DNA of 64,000 bases from Ricinus communis (Eukaryota; Streptophyta; Magnoliopsida; Malpighiales; Euphorbiaceae), in contig NC_063260.1 of assembly GCF_019578655.1 (NCBI RefSeq), positions 30,342,888 to 30,406,887 on the forward strand. Direction: 5' to 3'. The position numbers and the translations under genes are program-made. Each line of letters begins with the position of its first letter. The stretch's first letter is position 1. The notes beneath the pieces are model-generated. The model was not told the DNA's origin. It saw only the letters and a program-made list of their open reading frames with translations, and did not search any database. Shown here piece by piece: positions 36,648-47,352 of this stretch.

Positions 36648-37789
36648 TATTGTCATAAACAATCTTCATTAGCTATCTAAGAAAAATCTCTTCTTCGGTT
36701 ATCATATAAAATAAGTGCAGCAATTTTCATTAGTTTTCTGGTTGATAACACAGTGGTCCTCCTGAACACAGCCATTGTAGTGTTTAGCAATGAGGGCAAG
36801 CTGGCTAGGACAATTAAAGGCCTTTTCCAAAACGTTTTTCAGGCTTGTTGGTATAAATAAAAGCTTAGAGCTGAATCTTCTGCTGTCTTAATGTATCAGT
36901 GAAAAAGAGTAGGATAGCATTAAAATCTTGTCGACGGAGATTGCAAGACAAAGTTCTATTGCAAATCAACTCCTTTAAAGTCTTCAATAATTACTAAAAG
37001 TATATGAAATTAATTGATGATTCAGAAACTTTCATCTTGTAGTTTAAAGCTGTAGGTATGCATAGAGACATTAGCCAGACAAATATAAATAGTTGATTGT
37101 GCTGTGTTTGATAATATGGACAAGGAAAAAATAAACTAATTGTTCTGTTTCAGATTTGGTGAGCTTTAAATATAACCGTACAACTTGCATACTTTTCTTA
37201 GCTGAAGTGAATATAGTGTCTATTTATTGGACCAAATCGCTTATTAAAACTGCAACTTTTTGAATCCACAGTCATTAGTCACACTGGCCTAGGAATCTAA
37301 AGCATAGCAGTGATTTTTGGTCTCTTATGATTTATTACTGAATTTAGTATATCATAGTTTAATTATTTGTTCAGTAGCTAGAGACTAAGACTAGAGATCG
37401 TTATCTAGTATATATAATTGACCGAGTTGGATAGTGAAGAAAGCAAGAAACATGTCAAGGAAGATAGATTCAGCAGCCCAATCAAGAATCTGCAATTCTT
37501 GACCTTAAAAGGGTCTTATCTACATAAACCCACTTCATTAATTTATTGTGTAACAAACTCAAGAAAGTCTCCTCATCATCTTAGCAGAAATGACCTCTAT
37601 GCAATGCCCTAGAGCTTCCAATGTAGTATGGTGGCCACATCTTTTACCTAGAAAAAGGAAGAAAAAGAAGGAGAAAAAAAAATGGCAGTAGTGAATAAAG
37701 TCTATCGGAGTAGGTCATCATACAAAAAGGTAAATCTAGAATTGCATTTATAAGAAAAGAAGCCGCATATGGGTGACCTCTATCTTATA
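36648..37789. other. Convergent spacer between MYB and carbonic anhydrase
   Basis: It holds the 3' flanks of two convergent genes and AT-rich unique DNA. The 64-residue frame at 37418-37612 is featureless. No gene was seen. Confidence 0.6.
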
Positions 37790-37795
37790 TTTATT
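37790..37795 (-). terminator. AATAAA polyadenylation signal of carbonic anhydrase
   Basis: The minus-strand AATAAA lies about 110 bases beyond the stop codon at 37905-37907, a plausible distance for a plant 3'UTR. Confidence 0.5.
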
Positions 37796-37904
37796 GAAAA
37801 TTAATAGCTGCTCGAGACGTAGGCATATATGTAATACATTGTAGAGGGGAGAGAAATGGTTAGAGGATAAAAGATGGAGGGTGTCACATAGTTGATGATA
37901 ATGT

Positions 37905-40839
37905 TCATACAGAGAGAGAGGGAGTAAAGGAGTACTCAAGCCCCCACAGCTCGAATTTTCCTGAAACGAAGTCGTAGTAGGCACCCTTCAATCCAAGAGT
38001 TTTGCTTGCCAATGCATCTCTAACAAATGGATATGTTAGCAAGTTTGCAAGGGACACATTCACTGCTTCCTGCATCATTAATTGTTTAAACATAATAATT
38101 TGTAAGAAGCAGATTTAACAGTGCGATGTCAGTAGTATAACAAGGAACAATGAGGCTTGATTTACCTTTTCACAGTATGTGCACTGGTCTGGGAAAGGCA
38201 CACTGCCACGTTCTGCTATCACCTTGGACTTGGCAGGTAAACCAACAGCAACCCAGTCTTCTATGAAGTCACTGCATCGGTTTTCAATCACTTAATACGA
38301 ACTTTGAGTAATAAGTATATAATTAAGAATTGGCAGAGCAATTATCATAAAGCTAAAAAAACTTACGTGGATTTGTTTCCATCATATGGGAAAGACATTA
38401 GCCCCTTAATTCCACCACAGCAACTGTGCCCAATGACCACAATGTACTCAACCTGTGAAACATTAATTAATAACACCTCCAACTCATATCCCACAAAAAA
38501 TGAAACCAAAATGCTATTCCTGACGCTGTAATAATGAAAATTAGTAGTTTCACCTTCAGATGCAAAACTGCATATTCAACTGCAGCACCAACTCCTGCGT
38601 ACTTGGTCTGTTGCAATGTCAAAAAGGAAAAGAACTTACATTTATAACTCAGTTCTATAAATATAAAATCAGGAATCTATACCAGAAGTATGCAGTTAAA
38701 ATAAAAAAAAGAGCATATAAAATGTGTTAAATGAGAATTACCTGATCATATGGTGGGACCATATTAGCAACATTACGGACCACAAAAGCCTCTCCTGGCT
38801 GAAAATCCAGTATGTGTGATGGGCAGACCCTGGAGTCTGAGCAAGCAAACACCATAAACTAGTACCAGTAGGGGAAGGAGAAAAAAGGCCAGTTAGTATG
38901 ATTTTTTGATACCAAATTTTTAAACGAACTAGACAAAATATAGTTTATATGTTCCCATTAATGAACAATATTGAACATATATAGTGATGAAGACCTTGGG
39001 GCTTTGGCCTTTTGAAAGCTCACTGTACAATCCAGGATTCTTGCTGCAGAAGAAATGCCATAAAAATAAATTTTAGCAGAAGTGAGCATTTATAATATTT
39101 GCAGCAAAAATGTAAATAAGTGAGTGACCCAAAAAGGAAAATAAATTAAAAAATAAGATGACAGACTCGTATTTCTCTTTCTTGAAATGAATGAAGCCTT
39201 CTTTCATCCTTTCAACAGGGTTGAAAGGTTTGCTGTCAGATGATGCGGTCTGTAACTCAGCTGTTATCTGCTCTACTTTCGCAGTTGCCTCGGCTTTCAG
39301 CTCTCCTTTCTCACTGCAATCAACCACATAGCAAATCTTTAAAAATTTACTTATCTTGCTAAGATTAAATATCCAATATAATCAAGAAAATATAGGTGTC
39401 CATCAAGTTTCTAACTGAATGAAGCTTCTTTTTTCTTTTCTTTTTTAATTTTAACCTGAGGAGTTTCTTGAGAGCTTCAATTGCCTCATCATAAGCTTCC
39501 TTTCCCATCTCTTCTCTCTGCCAATTTCCCACCAAAAAAAACATCAGGAATTTGCATAGTACATATTCAAGAAAATTTAATACTTCATTTCTAAAAGTTT
39601 AGCTCAAATTTTCATGAACCAACTCTAGCAGATAACATAGATATAATGATATTATGAGAAGGTGCCTATATTATCACTTCAATATTCCTTGTTTTATTGA
39701 CTCTATGTAGACAAAAGAGGGAATTACAAATGAAAAGGTTTTGACAACATGCAATATATGAAAAGAGGCGGGTTAAATGAGATCATTTGCTATTTAAATA
39801 GTATTTTCCATTTTTTTTATTCGGCAAGTAATATTAATGACTATTTAATGGGCCGCTTCTATTTCTTGTTAGAATCTTTGATTGCATATTTGGCTGTAAA
39901 TTCGCCAATTATATTTCACTTCAGACACAATTCAATTGATTTTTAAAAATAAAATCTTGAGTTTAAAATTTATCAATAATTATTTTTTTATTATATAATA
40001 CATGACTCGTTCAACCTCTAATTAAAGAAAAAAGAAATAAGTTTAAGAAAAATATTAAACATCATTTTTAGACGATAATTCGTAAAAAGTTCGATAGGCA
40101 AAGACTAACGTGTCATGAATAGCGTGACAGTCCATATATATAGCAAGGAATGTGGTTAGTAATTTTGCCACATATAGAGACTGACAAATACTTTAGTTTT
40201 TAGTTGAAAAAAGTTAGTTGTGTAGTCATAAGAAACTTGAGTATTGAACACCAAAAACTGAGCAACATATTGCGCAATTCGAACCACATATTGATTTATG
40301 TAGTTAATCTCCAAAAATGATGGAAATGGTACGTAATTGGGAAATACATCACAGAAATTTCTGTAGTGTTCTAACATGTTCCTGCCACAATGAAATGCAA
40401 CACTCAAAACTATAATGGATTCGTGACAATTTATTAATTTCTTAACAAGAAAAACCAACATCACATATATATATATATTTTGCATTAGGTGTCACATCAA
40501 ATGAGATAAATAAGTTGTTTATGATAGAAATTGCTTTTACTTTTATTTTTTAAATATCTAATTCTTTTCAGAATTTGACATTTTGTCAAAATACAAGAAA
40601 GACGCACAGTAATGGACATGAAGAAAGAGTAGAAGAGTATATACCAAGCTAGGATTGATGATAGGAGCAGGGGCAGCAAAAACAGGCTCGTTCCTGATAA
40701 GGGTAGGAGTAGAAGAGGAAGAAGTAGGAGAAGAGTTGAGCCTGGCAAAAACAGAAGGGCGCAATGTAGATCTCCTGAGAGAAGATTGGGAAGGGGAGAG
40801 AGAGGTGAGGCACCAGCCGTTAATTGAAGCCGTCGACAT
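37905..40839 (-). CDS. CA: Beta-carbonic anhydrase, chloroplastic
   Basis: It catalyses the reversible hydration of CO2 in the chloroplast stroma and supplies carbon to photosynthesis and to guard-cell CO2 signalling. Exons (minus): 40839-40645, 39517-39456, 39313-39167, 39043-38995, 38858-38742, 38607-38554, 38452-38367, 38271-38166, 38069-37905. The frame is kept throughout and the product has 326 residues. Residues 1 to about 60 form a Ser/Thr/Arg-rich transit peptide. A helical charged segment ([20 protein letters not shown]) precedes the core. Zinc ligands are Cys157 (in [12 protein letters not shown], with the Asp159-Arg161 dyad), His217 and Cys220 (GHSCCGG). The C-terminus [14 protein letters not shown] is typical of the full-length plastid form. 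A TATA-like GTATAAAG at 40868-40875 is only about 30 bases from the ATG, so either the leader is very short or another start site is used. The gene appears intact. Confidence 0.95.
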
Positions 40840-40876
40840 TGTGCAGGGGACACTATTTTTCACTCGCTTTATACCA

Positions 40877-43800
40877 TTTTAAAAGAACACCTCTCCTCTT
40901 CTTGCTATAGCACACAGCTAGATAATGAAAGCGAAAGCTGAGTCAACCAAAACTTCTGCCCTTGTAGATTAGGTTTCAACGTTCCAGATTATTCCATCAT
41001 CCAATCTTCACTCTCTCATCTCATTTCTGTATTATTCTTTTATACCTTTGTCCACTTTGTAATCTCCCATACATGCATGCAGTGGGTTCTCGCCACGTCA
41101 CGAAATCCTCTACTAGCCTGAAATTTTCCTATCTCAGTTAGCTAGTGATAATTTTCTTTAACAAACTTGTTTACACTGAATTTATTAAATTCGGACCATA
41201 AATAACTACCCCATAATACATTATAAGGGTTCCACATTTTCCGGATGTACTATATAATGCTGTAATACACACCCATTATAGGCAATTTCTTTTCCTAAGT
41301 CATCTTATCTTGGCCTTGTTATTCACCAGTCTTTAATTTGCCTATTGCAATGTGCAGCTAATAATAAAGAAGTTACATTTGGTAAGTGGACTTATCTATT
41401 TAAATTATTTCTTTTGAAGGGATCTATTTAATTTGTTAAAATCTGAATTATGTGAATCTTCTAGTACCCATGTGAATGGTGTAATTAGAGCTTTTATACA
41501 TATAATATATGAGGTTTGAGTTTTATTTCCAAGTGCCTTAAATGCAGCCAAGAGCATACCTTAAATCTCAGCATGCAGGAAGGCTGACACGTGTATTTAC
41601 AGAAGAAGATGATGTTAAAAGAATGTAGGGCTAGTGAGAGCATACAAAAAGATAAATAGCAACCATATGATCCTGAAGGAAAATCAATGGTGGAAATGTG
41701 ACAGAAAGGATGGGTGGACGGATGGATGGATCATAGAGATAAGGTCCTATCTCCAAAACATGGCCCTGGTGCTAGTGCTCATACAAAAGATCAAACGCCT
41801 CCTTATCTTTCACTGTGTCTGTGTATGGAAGAATATGAGAGGTTTATAGGAGTGAATGCGATATATCTGTATAGACTTGCTTCGTATGGATTCAAAAATT
41901 TGAAGAGCTAGATTTGTAATCTTTAATTTGCTATCAAGATTTGACCCACTACTTACTATATAATGCACAATTCAGTGCCAATTATTTTCTATGATATCCA
42001 GGTGATGCTTGCTTTGATCTTCTAATCTCTGAAAATTAGTTTGAGCACCCCCAGTAACATTCTAACTTAGCCATTTTGTAGTATTTATTCTTTGCTATAA
42101 GAGATAACACATAGTAGAACTCAATGTACTTGCATCAGAAGAGATTGATTGATTTAACCAGTTTAAATTTGAACTGAAGGTTATCAAGTTACTCTTGAAT
42201 GTATAAATTTATTTCTTTTTGTTTAAATATCTCAATCTAAGTTGAATTCCAGAGGCACCTAAAATTATAATATCTATATACTGTCTTCTTAATAAGTTTG
42301 AAAATTGTTTAGTTTAATTTAGATGCCAATCAATTGCAACTCAAAGTTGAGAGGTTAACACCTTTTCTCTTGTGTAAATTCATACAAAGTTGAATATGCA
42401 TTAAGTTATAAGTACATCTAATAATATGACATAGAAGTACATCTAATGTAAGACCCTCAAGCAAAATAATTTTTAAACCTATTTTGTGCCGGTTTTTAAT
42501 ACTAGAAATCAAATAAAAAGTATATCAAAATTTAAAAATACGAAGCAGAATTGAGTTCAATCTCCAACCAAATACACCTTAATCACGGTGCAGTGCAATT
42601 AGTGCCCAATAATATTATATATATTAGTATCCATTAACAATTTACCTGAATTATATATGATTTGTTATAAAATGGAATTTAACCTCAGCTTGATTAATTA
42701 TGATCGAATAACTATGATATTAGACAAATATAGTTCGACAGTAAACTACGTACCTCATAACGTACTCATCCAAATGAGCAATCAAGAAACAGAAAATAAT
42801 CAAATTGGAGCGACGAAGAATAGCAACAAACCAGCCATAATTTCTTGGAAGAGTCAGGAGTAATGGATTTTTTGGTAGAAGGAAAGCAGAATATACGAAT
42901 GCAAGAAAGAGATTTTCATGCCATTGCAACTCGATTGCTCCGTTACTGTAATCACTCTCTAGGAAGAGATGCTTCTTTGCCATGTATCACAATCGAAACC
43001 TGAGTTTCCTTGATACAAGCTCAAGAAAAAACAGAAATATATTGTTAGTTTCAGTTCTCTTTCTTCAAAAAAAAAAAAAAAAAAAGAGAAAGCCCCTTCA
43101 GTTTTTCGTTATATATATAAGCAAAATATGTCAAACATTGTCTTTCCTTGTTCAAGTATGTCAACATAATTTGGTGAGGGTGTCAACATTCTTTGTCATT
43201 TTTGGAAGCTTTTTTCTTCAAGTGGACCGGAAGTATGAATTAATCTCCAAAAAGAAAAAAGAAAAGAAAAGGCAATTCCTTCATTTTATTACTAAAGACC
43301 CTCAACTACGTATATGACTTTAATATGCATGTTATGTCTCATTTTAACTTTTGTCTTGTTTTGACAATTGCACCAAAATTTTATATTAAATAAGAATTTT
43401 ATAATAATTTGTGTCATTTTATTATCCGGTTCTGTTTTATTCATCTCTATATGCCAAAGGCTTTTGAATTGAGTTAATTCGAGTTAAAATTATTTTATAA
43501 ATGAATTAAAATTTGTTTTAATCATAATATTTAAATGAAATGGTTATCAAGTCTAATATTGAATAAGAAAAAAAAATTATTTGAGAATAATAAAAAAAAG
43601 GAGAATTTAGCAATACATATATTTTCTAAATGTCACGGATAATAACTTCATCATAGATTTAAAAAGTAGAAACGAATATGTCGACATGATTATTTTACAG
43701 AAAATTGAGAACACAATAAAAGGGACAAATAAGATTTCAACTGATCCGAGCAATGTCTTGTCTTGGCCGGAAGAGTACCGTCGCAGGCTCTTGCAAGTAT

Positions 43801-44660
43801 TTTTTAGGGGCAAATATTTGTGCTGTGGTCTCTGTGTTGGGCCTTTGGCTCAAAGCCACTATTCAAGGCTTCAGAACTTTGCCTAATTCGATTGAGTGCT
43901 GAATAGGAACTTTGTCTCAAAAAAACAAATAATTTAGATGTACAATTACTTTATATCAAGAGATTTTGTGAATCAAACTTGTTTTATCATAATTACAAAT
44001 ACCAGAGGTTTTCTTTTTCTTTTTTTTTTTTTACTTTTAATTAAAAACCTTATCGATGGATAAAGCAATGACTCCAATTTTTGTACTTCAAAAGCTTTTA
44101 AATTAGACTTGTACTTACTTAAAATTCATAAATATTATGAAATTTATTTATAAATTTAAAGTTTATATAATTTAAATGAAATAAAAATTAATTTATAATT
44201 CTACATAATTTATTTTATGTAAAATCAGCTATAGCTAAATTAAATTTTAATAAATTAGTAGAATTTTTAAATAATTTTTATATTAATATTTTATAAGATC
44301 AAATTTTCTTTTTAATCTTATAAAATTTATTTTATTTCTTTCTTGTATATTTTTGTAAATTATATGAATTCCTTAATGGGGATAACAATAAAAATCAATA
44401 ATTTTGATTGAATTGAAATTACGAAAATATTGAAAAGTTATGAAAGCTTGTAAGATTTTGAGCCGAATAATACGGGAACTGGAGCCATTCTCACGAGTTG
44501 CTTGAGCTTATATACACCTAAACTGTTACTGAATATACAGTCTAGATTTTAGTAGCTAGTTGGCGAGCCCATATCACTCCATTTTTGTTCTTAAATCCCT
44601 TTTTCCGGGTGAAAATATTTTTGTGATTATAAAATTTGAAGGTGCAAATTATCCAAGATT
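40877..44660. other. Intergenic between carbonic anhydrase and the 535-residue protein gene
   Basis: The carbonic anhydrase promoter side includes a CCACGTCACG element at 41093-41102 (ACGT core, about 255 bases upstream of the ATG). The rest is AT-rich. Frames at 41634, 42720 (minus, 87 codons), 42982 and 43686 show no domain and no spliced partner exons. No transposon with defined ends was found. Confidence 0.55.
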
Positions 44661-44667
44661 CAATATA

Positions 44668-44694
44668 CACGTGTAAGGTTTTCCACATATAAAA
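44668..44694 (+). promoter_or_regulatory. G-box plus TATA box of the 535-residue protein gene
   Basis: A perfect CACGTG (44668-44673, within ACACGTGT) sits 14 bases before TATAAAA (44688-44694). The start codon at 45034 is about 340 bases further on, so the leader would be about 310 bases. G-boxes bind bHLH/bZIP factors acting in light, clock or abscisic-acid responses. Which of these acts here is unknown. Confidence 0.5.
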
Positions 44695-45033
44695 CGTTAA
44701 ACCTCCACGTCCCGCAGTTGCTTCTAACCATTAACGTTACCAAACAAAGATACTATAACACTTCAAGAAAATAACAGTGGAGGAAGGAAAATCTGCTGCA
44801 ATTAATGCAACTTCAAATACAACACAAAACGAAGTCACAGCTAAATTACTTACAGCCACTTCTTCTGTTGCGTGGCTGCTTTGCAGTCCAAGTTGTCATA
44901 TCTTTTTTCACTCATTCTCTCTTTAAAGACCTCTACACCCTACACAGCTCTCCTCTCCACTTCTCTTAGTCGTTCATTTATCTCTCCAAAACGAACTAAA
45001 GCTCAGTACCCCATTAAGCCAGGATTGAAGAAG

Positions 45034-46641
45034 ATGGATGTATGGTCATGGATATGTGAGCTTCCTGAGTTGGCCGACTGGACTGATTTACACTCGCCAC
45101 ATATCTTCGAGCTCGCCAGTTCCAAACTCATTAATAGTGGAGATGATGATAGTTCAGCTCGTTCTATTCGGCTCAGAGCAGAGAGAACTGCTGGGTCTAA
45201 CTCAGACGCATTGGTTACTTTCTCTGTATGTTTACAGGGTTTTCACCCTTTCAGTGCTCCAAAGACTCTCTGGGTCTCTGACACGTGTCCTTTAAACGCA
45301 GAAAAGCCTTTTCTCCCTCTACTACTTCAGCTTCTTGAAGAAATCATTACGCGTTCACCTATGGCTGCTCAGTCTAGTACTTGCCCTCGTTCGCAGCTTC
45401 AAAAGCTCAAACCTGAACCCATTTCTTGGATTATGGACAGCCACACACCTGAGTCATTTTCGTGTTTTTTTAACCTAGTCTTCATTATGAGGTTGTTTTG
45501 GTTATGTGTATTTGACGCCCCTAGTGAGGTTGGGTCCTTGTATTTTGAATCTTTGCTGGGTCCAAATCTTGATGCCTTAAAATGTGAACGAGCTCCTGTG
45601 TTGAAAACCTTTCTGGTTACTGTAGGAGCGGATGCTGAGCTTTGTTTTATGCGTACTTTAGGTTACATGTTAACCAAATGGCTTATTCTAAGGGAGGTCG
45701 GTGTAGGACTGCATGTTTTGGCCCCTGCTCTGGGTCAGCAAGTTAAGTTCTCGTATGCAACGGAGGCTCATGGATTTTGGGCTTTGAAGGGCTATGCATC
45801 TATTCTGGCTATGGATATTGCTAACTCTCCCAGGAAAAGTAGCAAATTTCCTGTTGTTGAAGCTAGGGATACGGTGCTGAAATATGCCTTAGCTCACCAA
45901 CAGTTAGAGGCAGTTTTGCAGTTGGAATATTCAGTTAACTTTTATGACAGTTATATTCGGGTTATCGCACGCATTGATAACCTACGGTTCCATGTGGCGA
46001 AATTAGGGTTTAAAAAGAATGAGAATGCTGATTATGGTGAGGAGAGACACCTTGTGTCTAGGGTTAAGGTTTGGGTGGGACCAGAGGTTGGAGCAACTTA
46101 TGTGGCCGGTTTGAGTTTGGGCCGCTCTACAGATAATGGGGAGAGAGAACTGGAAATGAAAAAAGTGGTGAAGGGGAGTGTTGAAAATTCGAAGGCTTCT
46201 AAGGTGAAAACTAGGGCAAGAACGGCTACAAGGACAAAGATGAAAAACTGGAGGTGGGACCAAGATGCTGAAGGGAATACTGTTATTTTCGATGCAGTTT
46301 TACATAATAATATAAACGGTCAAGAAGTTGCCGCGTGGAACTCAAACATTGATAATACTAGCGATGGTGGTGACGGCAAGAGCAGTGGTAATGAAAATAA
46401 ATTCAAGGGACCAAATCGGCCATTTACAAAAACAAGAGGATTGGTTTTCGCAGGAGACGAATATGGGGAAGGAGTAGAATGGAGATTGAGCAAAGAGATG
46501 GAAGGCAGTGTACTGAAGTGGAGAATAGGAGGGGAAGTTTGGGTGAGTTATTGGCCAAGTGAAGTTAAGAGTTCATATTTCGAAACTAGATGCGTCGAGT
46601 GGTGTGATGAAGTTGATCTGCCTCTAATTCCAGGAAAATAG
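45034..46641 (+). CDS. Conserved plant protein of unknown function, 535 residues, single exon
   Basis: An intronless frame starts MDVWSWICELPELADW and ends DLPLIPGK. I recall similar proteins in many plants without an assigned function. Visible features are an N-terminal W-rich start, a central part with LPLLLQLLEEI and a hydrophobic stretch FFNLVFIMRLFWLCVF (about residues 145-160) that could be a membrane or buried helix, a Cys-containing FLVTVGADAELCFMRTLGYMLTKWLILREVGVG-type segment (positions 45610-45705), a Lys/Arg-rich nuclear-signal-like run (KASKVKTRARTATRTKMK), an Asp/Gly/Asn-rich linker, and a C-terminal Trp-rich part. Start choice: 45034 is the first ATG, but the frame is open for 63 codons upstream without any ATG. 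AATAAA at 46673-46679 gives a polyadenylation signal. The neighbouring LSF1 gene is convergent. Confidence 0.82.
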   Translation: MDVWSWICELPELADWTDLHSPHIFELASSKLINSGDDDSSARSIRLRAERTAGSNSDALVTFSVCLQGFHPFSAPKTLWVSDTCPLNAEKPFLPLLLQLLEEIITRSPMAAQSSTCPRSQLQKLKPEPISWIMDSHTPESFSCFFNLVFIMRLFWLCVFDAPSEVGSLYFESLLGPNLDALKCERAPVLKTFLVTVGADAELCFMRTLGYMLTKWLILREVGVGLHVLAPALGQQVKFSYATEAHGFWALKGYASILAMDIANSPRKSSKFPVVEARDTVLKYALAHQQLEAVLQLEYSVNFYDSYIRVIARIDNLRFHVAKLGFKKNENADYGEERHLVSRVKVWVGPEVGATYVAGLSLGRSTDNGERELEMKKVVKGSVENSKASKVKTRARTATRTKMKNWRWDQDAEGNTVIFDAVLHNNINGQEVAAWNSNIDNTSDGGDGKSSGNENKFKGPNRPFTKTRGLVFAGDEYGEGVEWRLSKEMEGSVLKWRIGGEVWVSYWPSEVKSSYFETRCVEWCDEVDLPLIPGK

Positions 46642-47195
46642 AGTTGCTGCCAAAGGAACTTCTTCCATTGTCAATAAATATGGAAAAAAGAGGTCCATGT
46701 GTGTATATTAAAAGTTTATTATCATAATAAAGATTTTATATTTCTGCATTCACCCCCTACATATCCAACTTTGTATCATCTTTTTATATAGATATACCCA
46801 ATATGCAAAAGTCTTTCTAAGATCTTGAACCTTGAAACATTAACATCCCTTGAGAGTTTCAACGTATGATACCTATAGGATTCCTTCTTGGTACGGGTTC
46901 AATCAACATGCCTAGCCTTCAGAACCCAATGCCATGAAGAGAAAATACAATAAACAGAACCCAATTGTTCATAACTAGATAAGGATGTTGCCTGCGGATG
47001 TTATATTAGGCAAGCAAACTAATCCATATGAATATGCTTATTTCCTCAACCACCACCTATAGTAAAAATTGTTCACTGAACTATTTATCCAACGGTTCAC
47101 AAGAAAGAAAGAAAGAAAGACTATTAATACAAAGATTTTAGTTCACGGTACTATTACAACATGGTGATTTTCTTTTTACTTTGAACTGAGCATGT
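46642..47195. other. Convergent spacer before LSF1
   Basis: It holds the 3' flanks of both genes. Plus-strand AATAAA lies at about 46673-46679. Minus-strand AATAAA for LSF1 lies at 47196-47201, about 155 bases past its stop codon. A GAAA tetranucleotide repeat lies near 47104-47119. No gene was seen. Confidence 0.6.
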
Positions 47196-47352
47196 TTTAT
47201 TTCTATGGCGAAACATCATACGACAACAAAAATATTTCTCTGCAAGGAATTGATATGGTGACTTCTTTAAAAATTGATGATTTTAGGCTTGAAAAGAGAA
47301 TGAACTTGTTGCATGAGCGGCTATGAAAGCATGTAAAGGAATCAAAGCCCTG

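Noticed and set aside
40497..40853. 118-codon minus-strand frame over carbonic anhydrase exon 1
   Set aside because: An off-frame shadow of the transit-peptide exon.
42720..42983. 87-codon minus-strand hydrophobic frame
   Set aside because: No recognisable family or convincing promoter, and it overlaps another chance frame.
43607..43886. Overlapping frames near 43.7 kb with a G+C-richer patch
   Set aside because: No domain, no splice structure and no transposon ends. Probably chance.
46003..46263. 86-codon minus-strand frame
   Set aside because: Antisense shadow inside the 535-residue protein gene.
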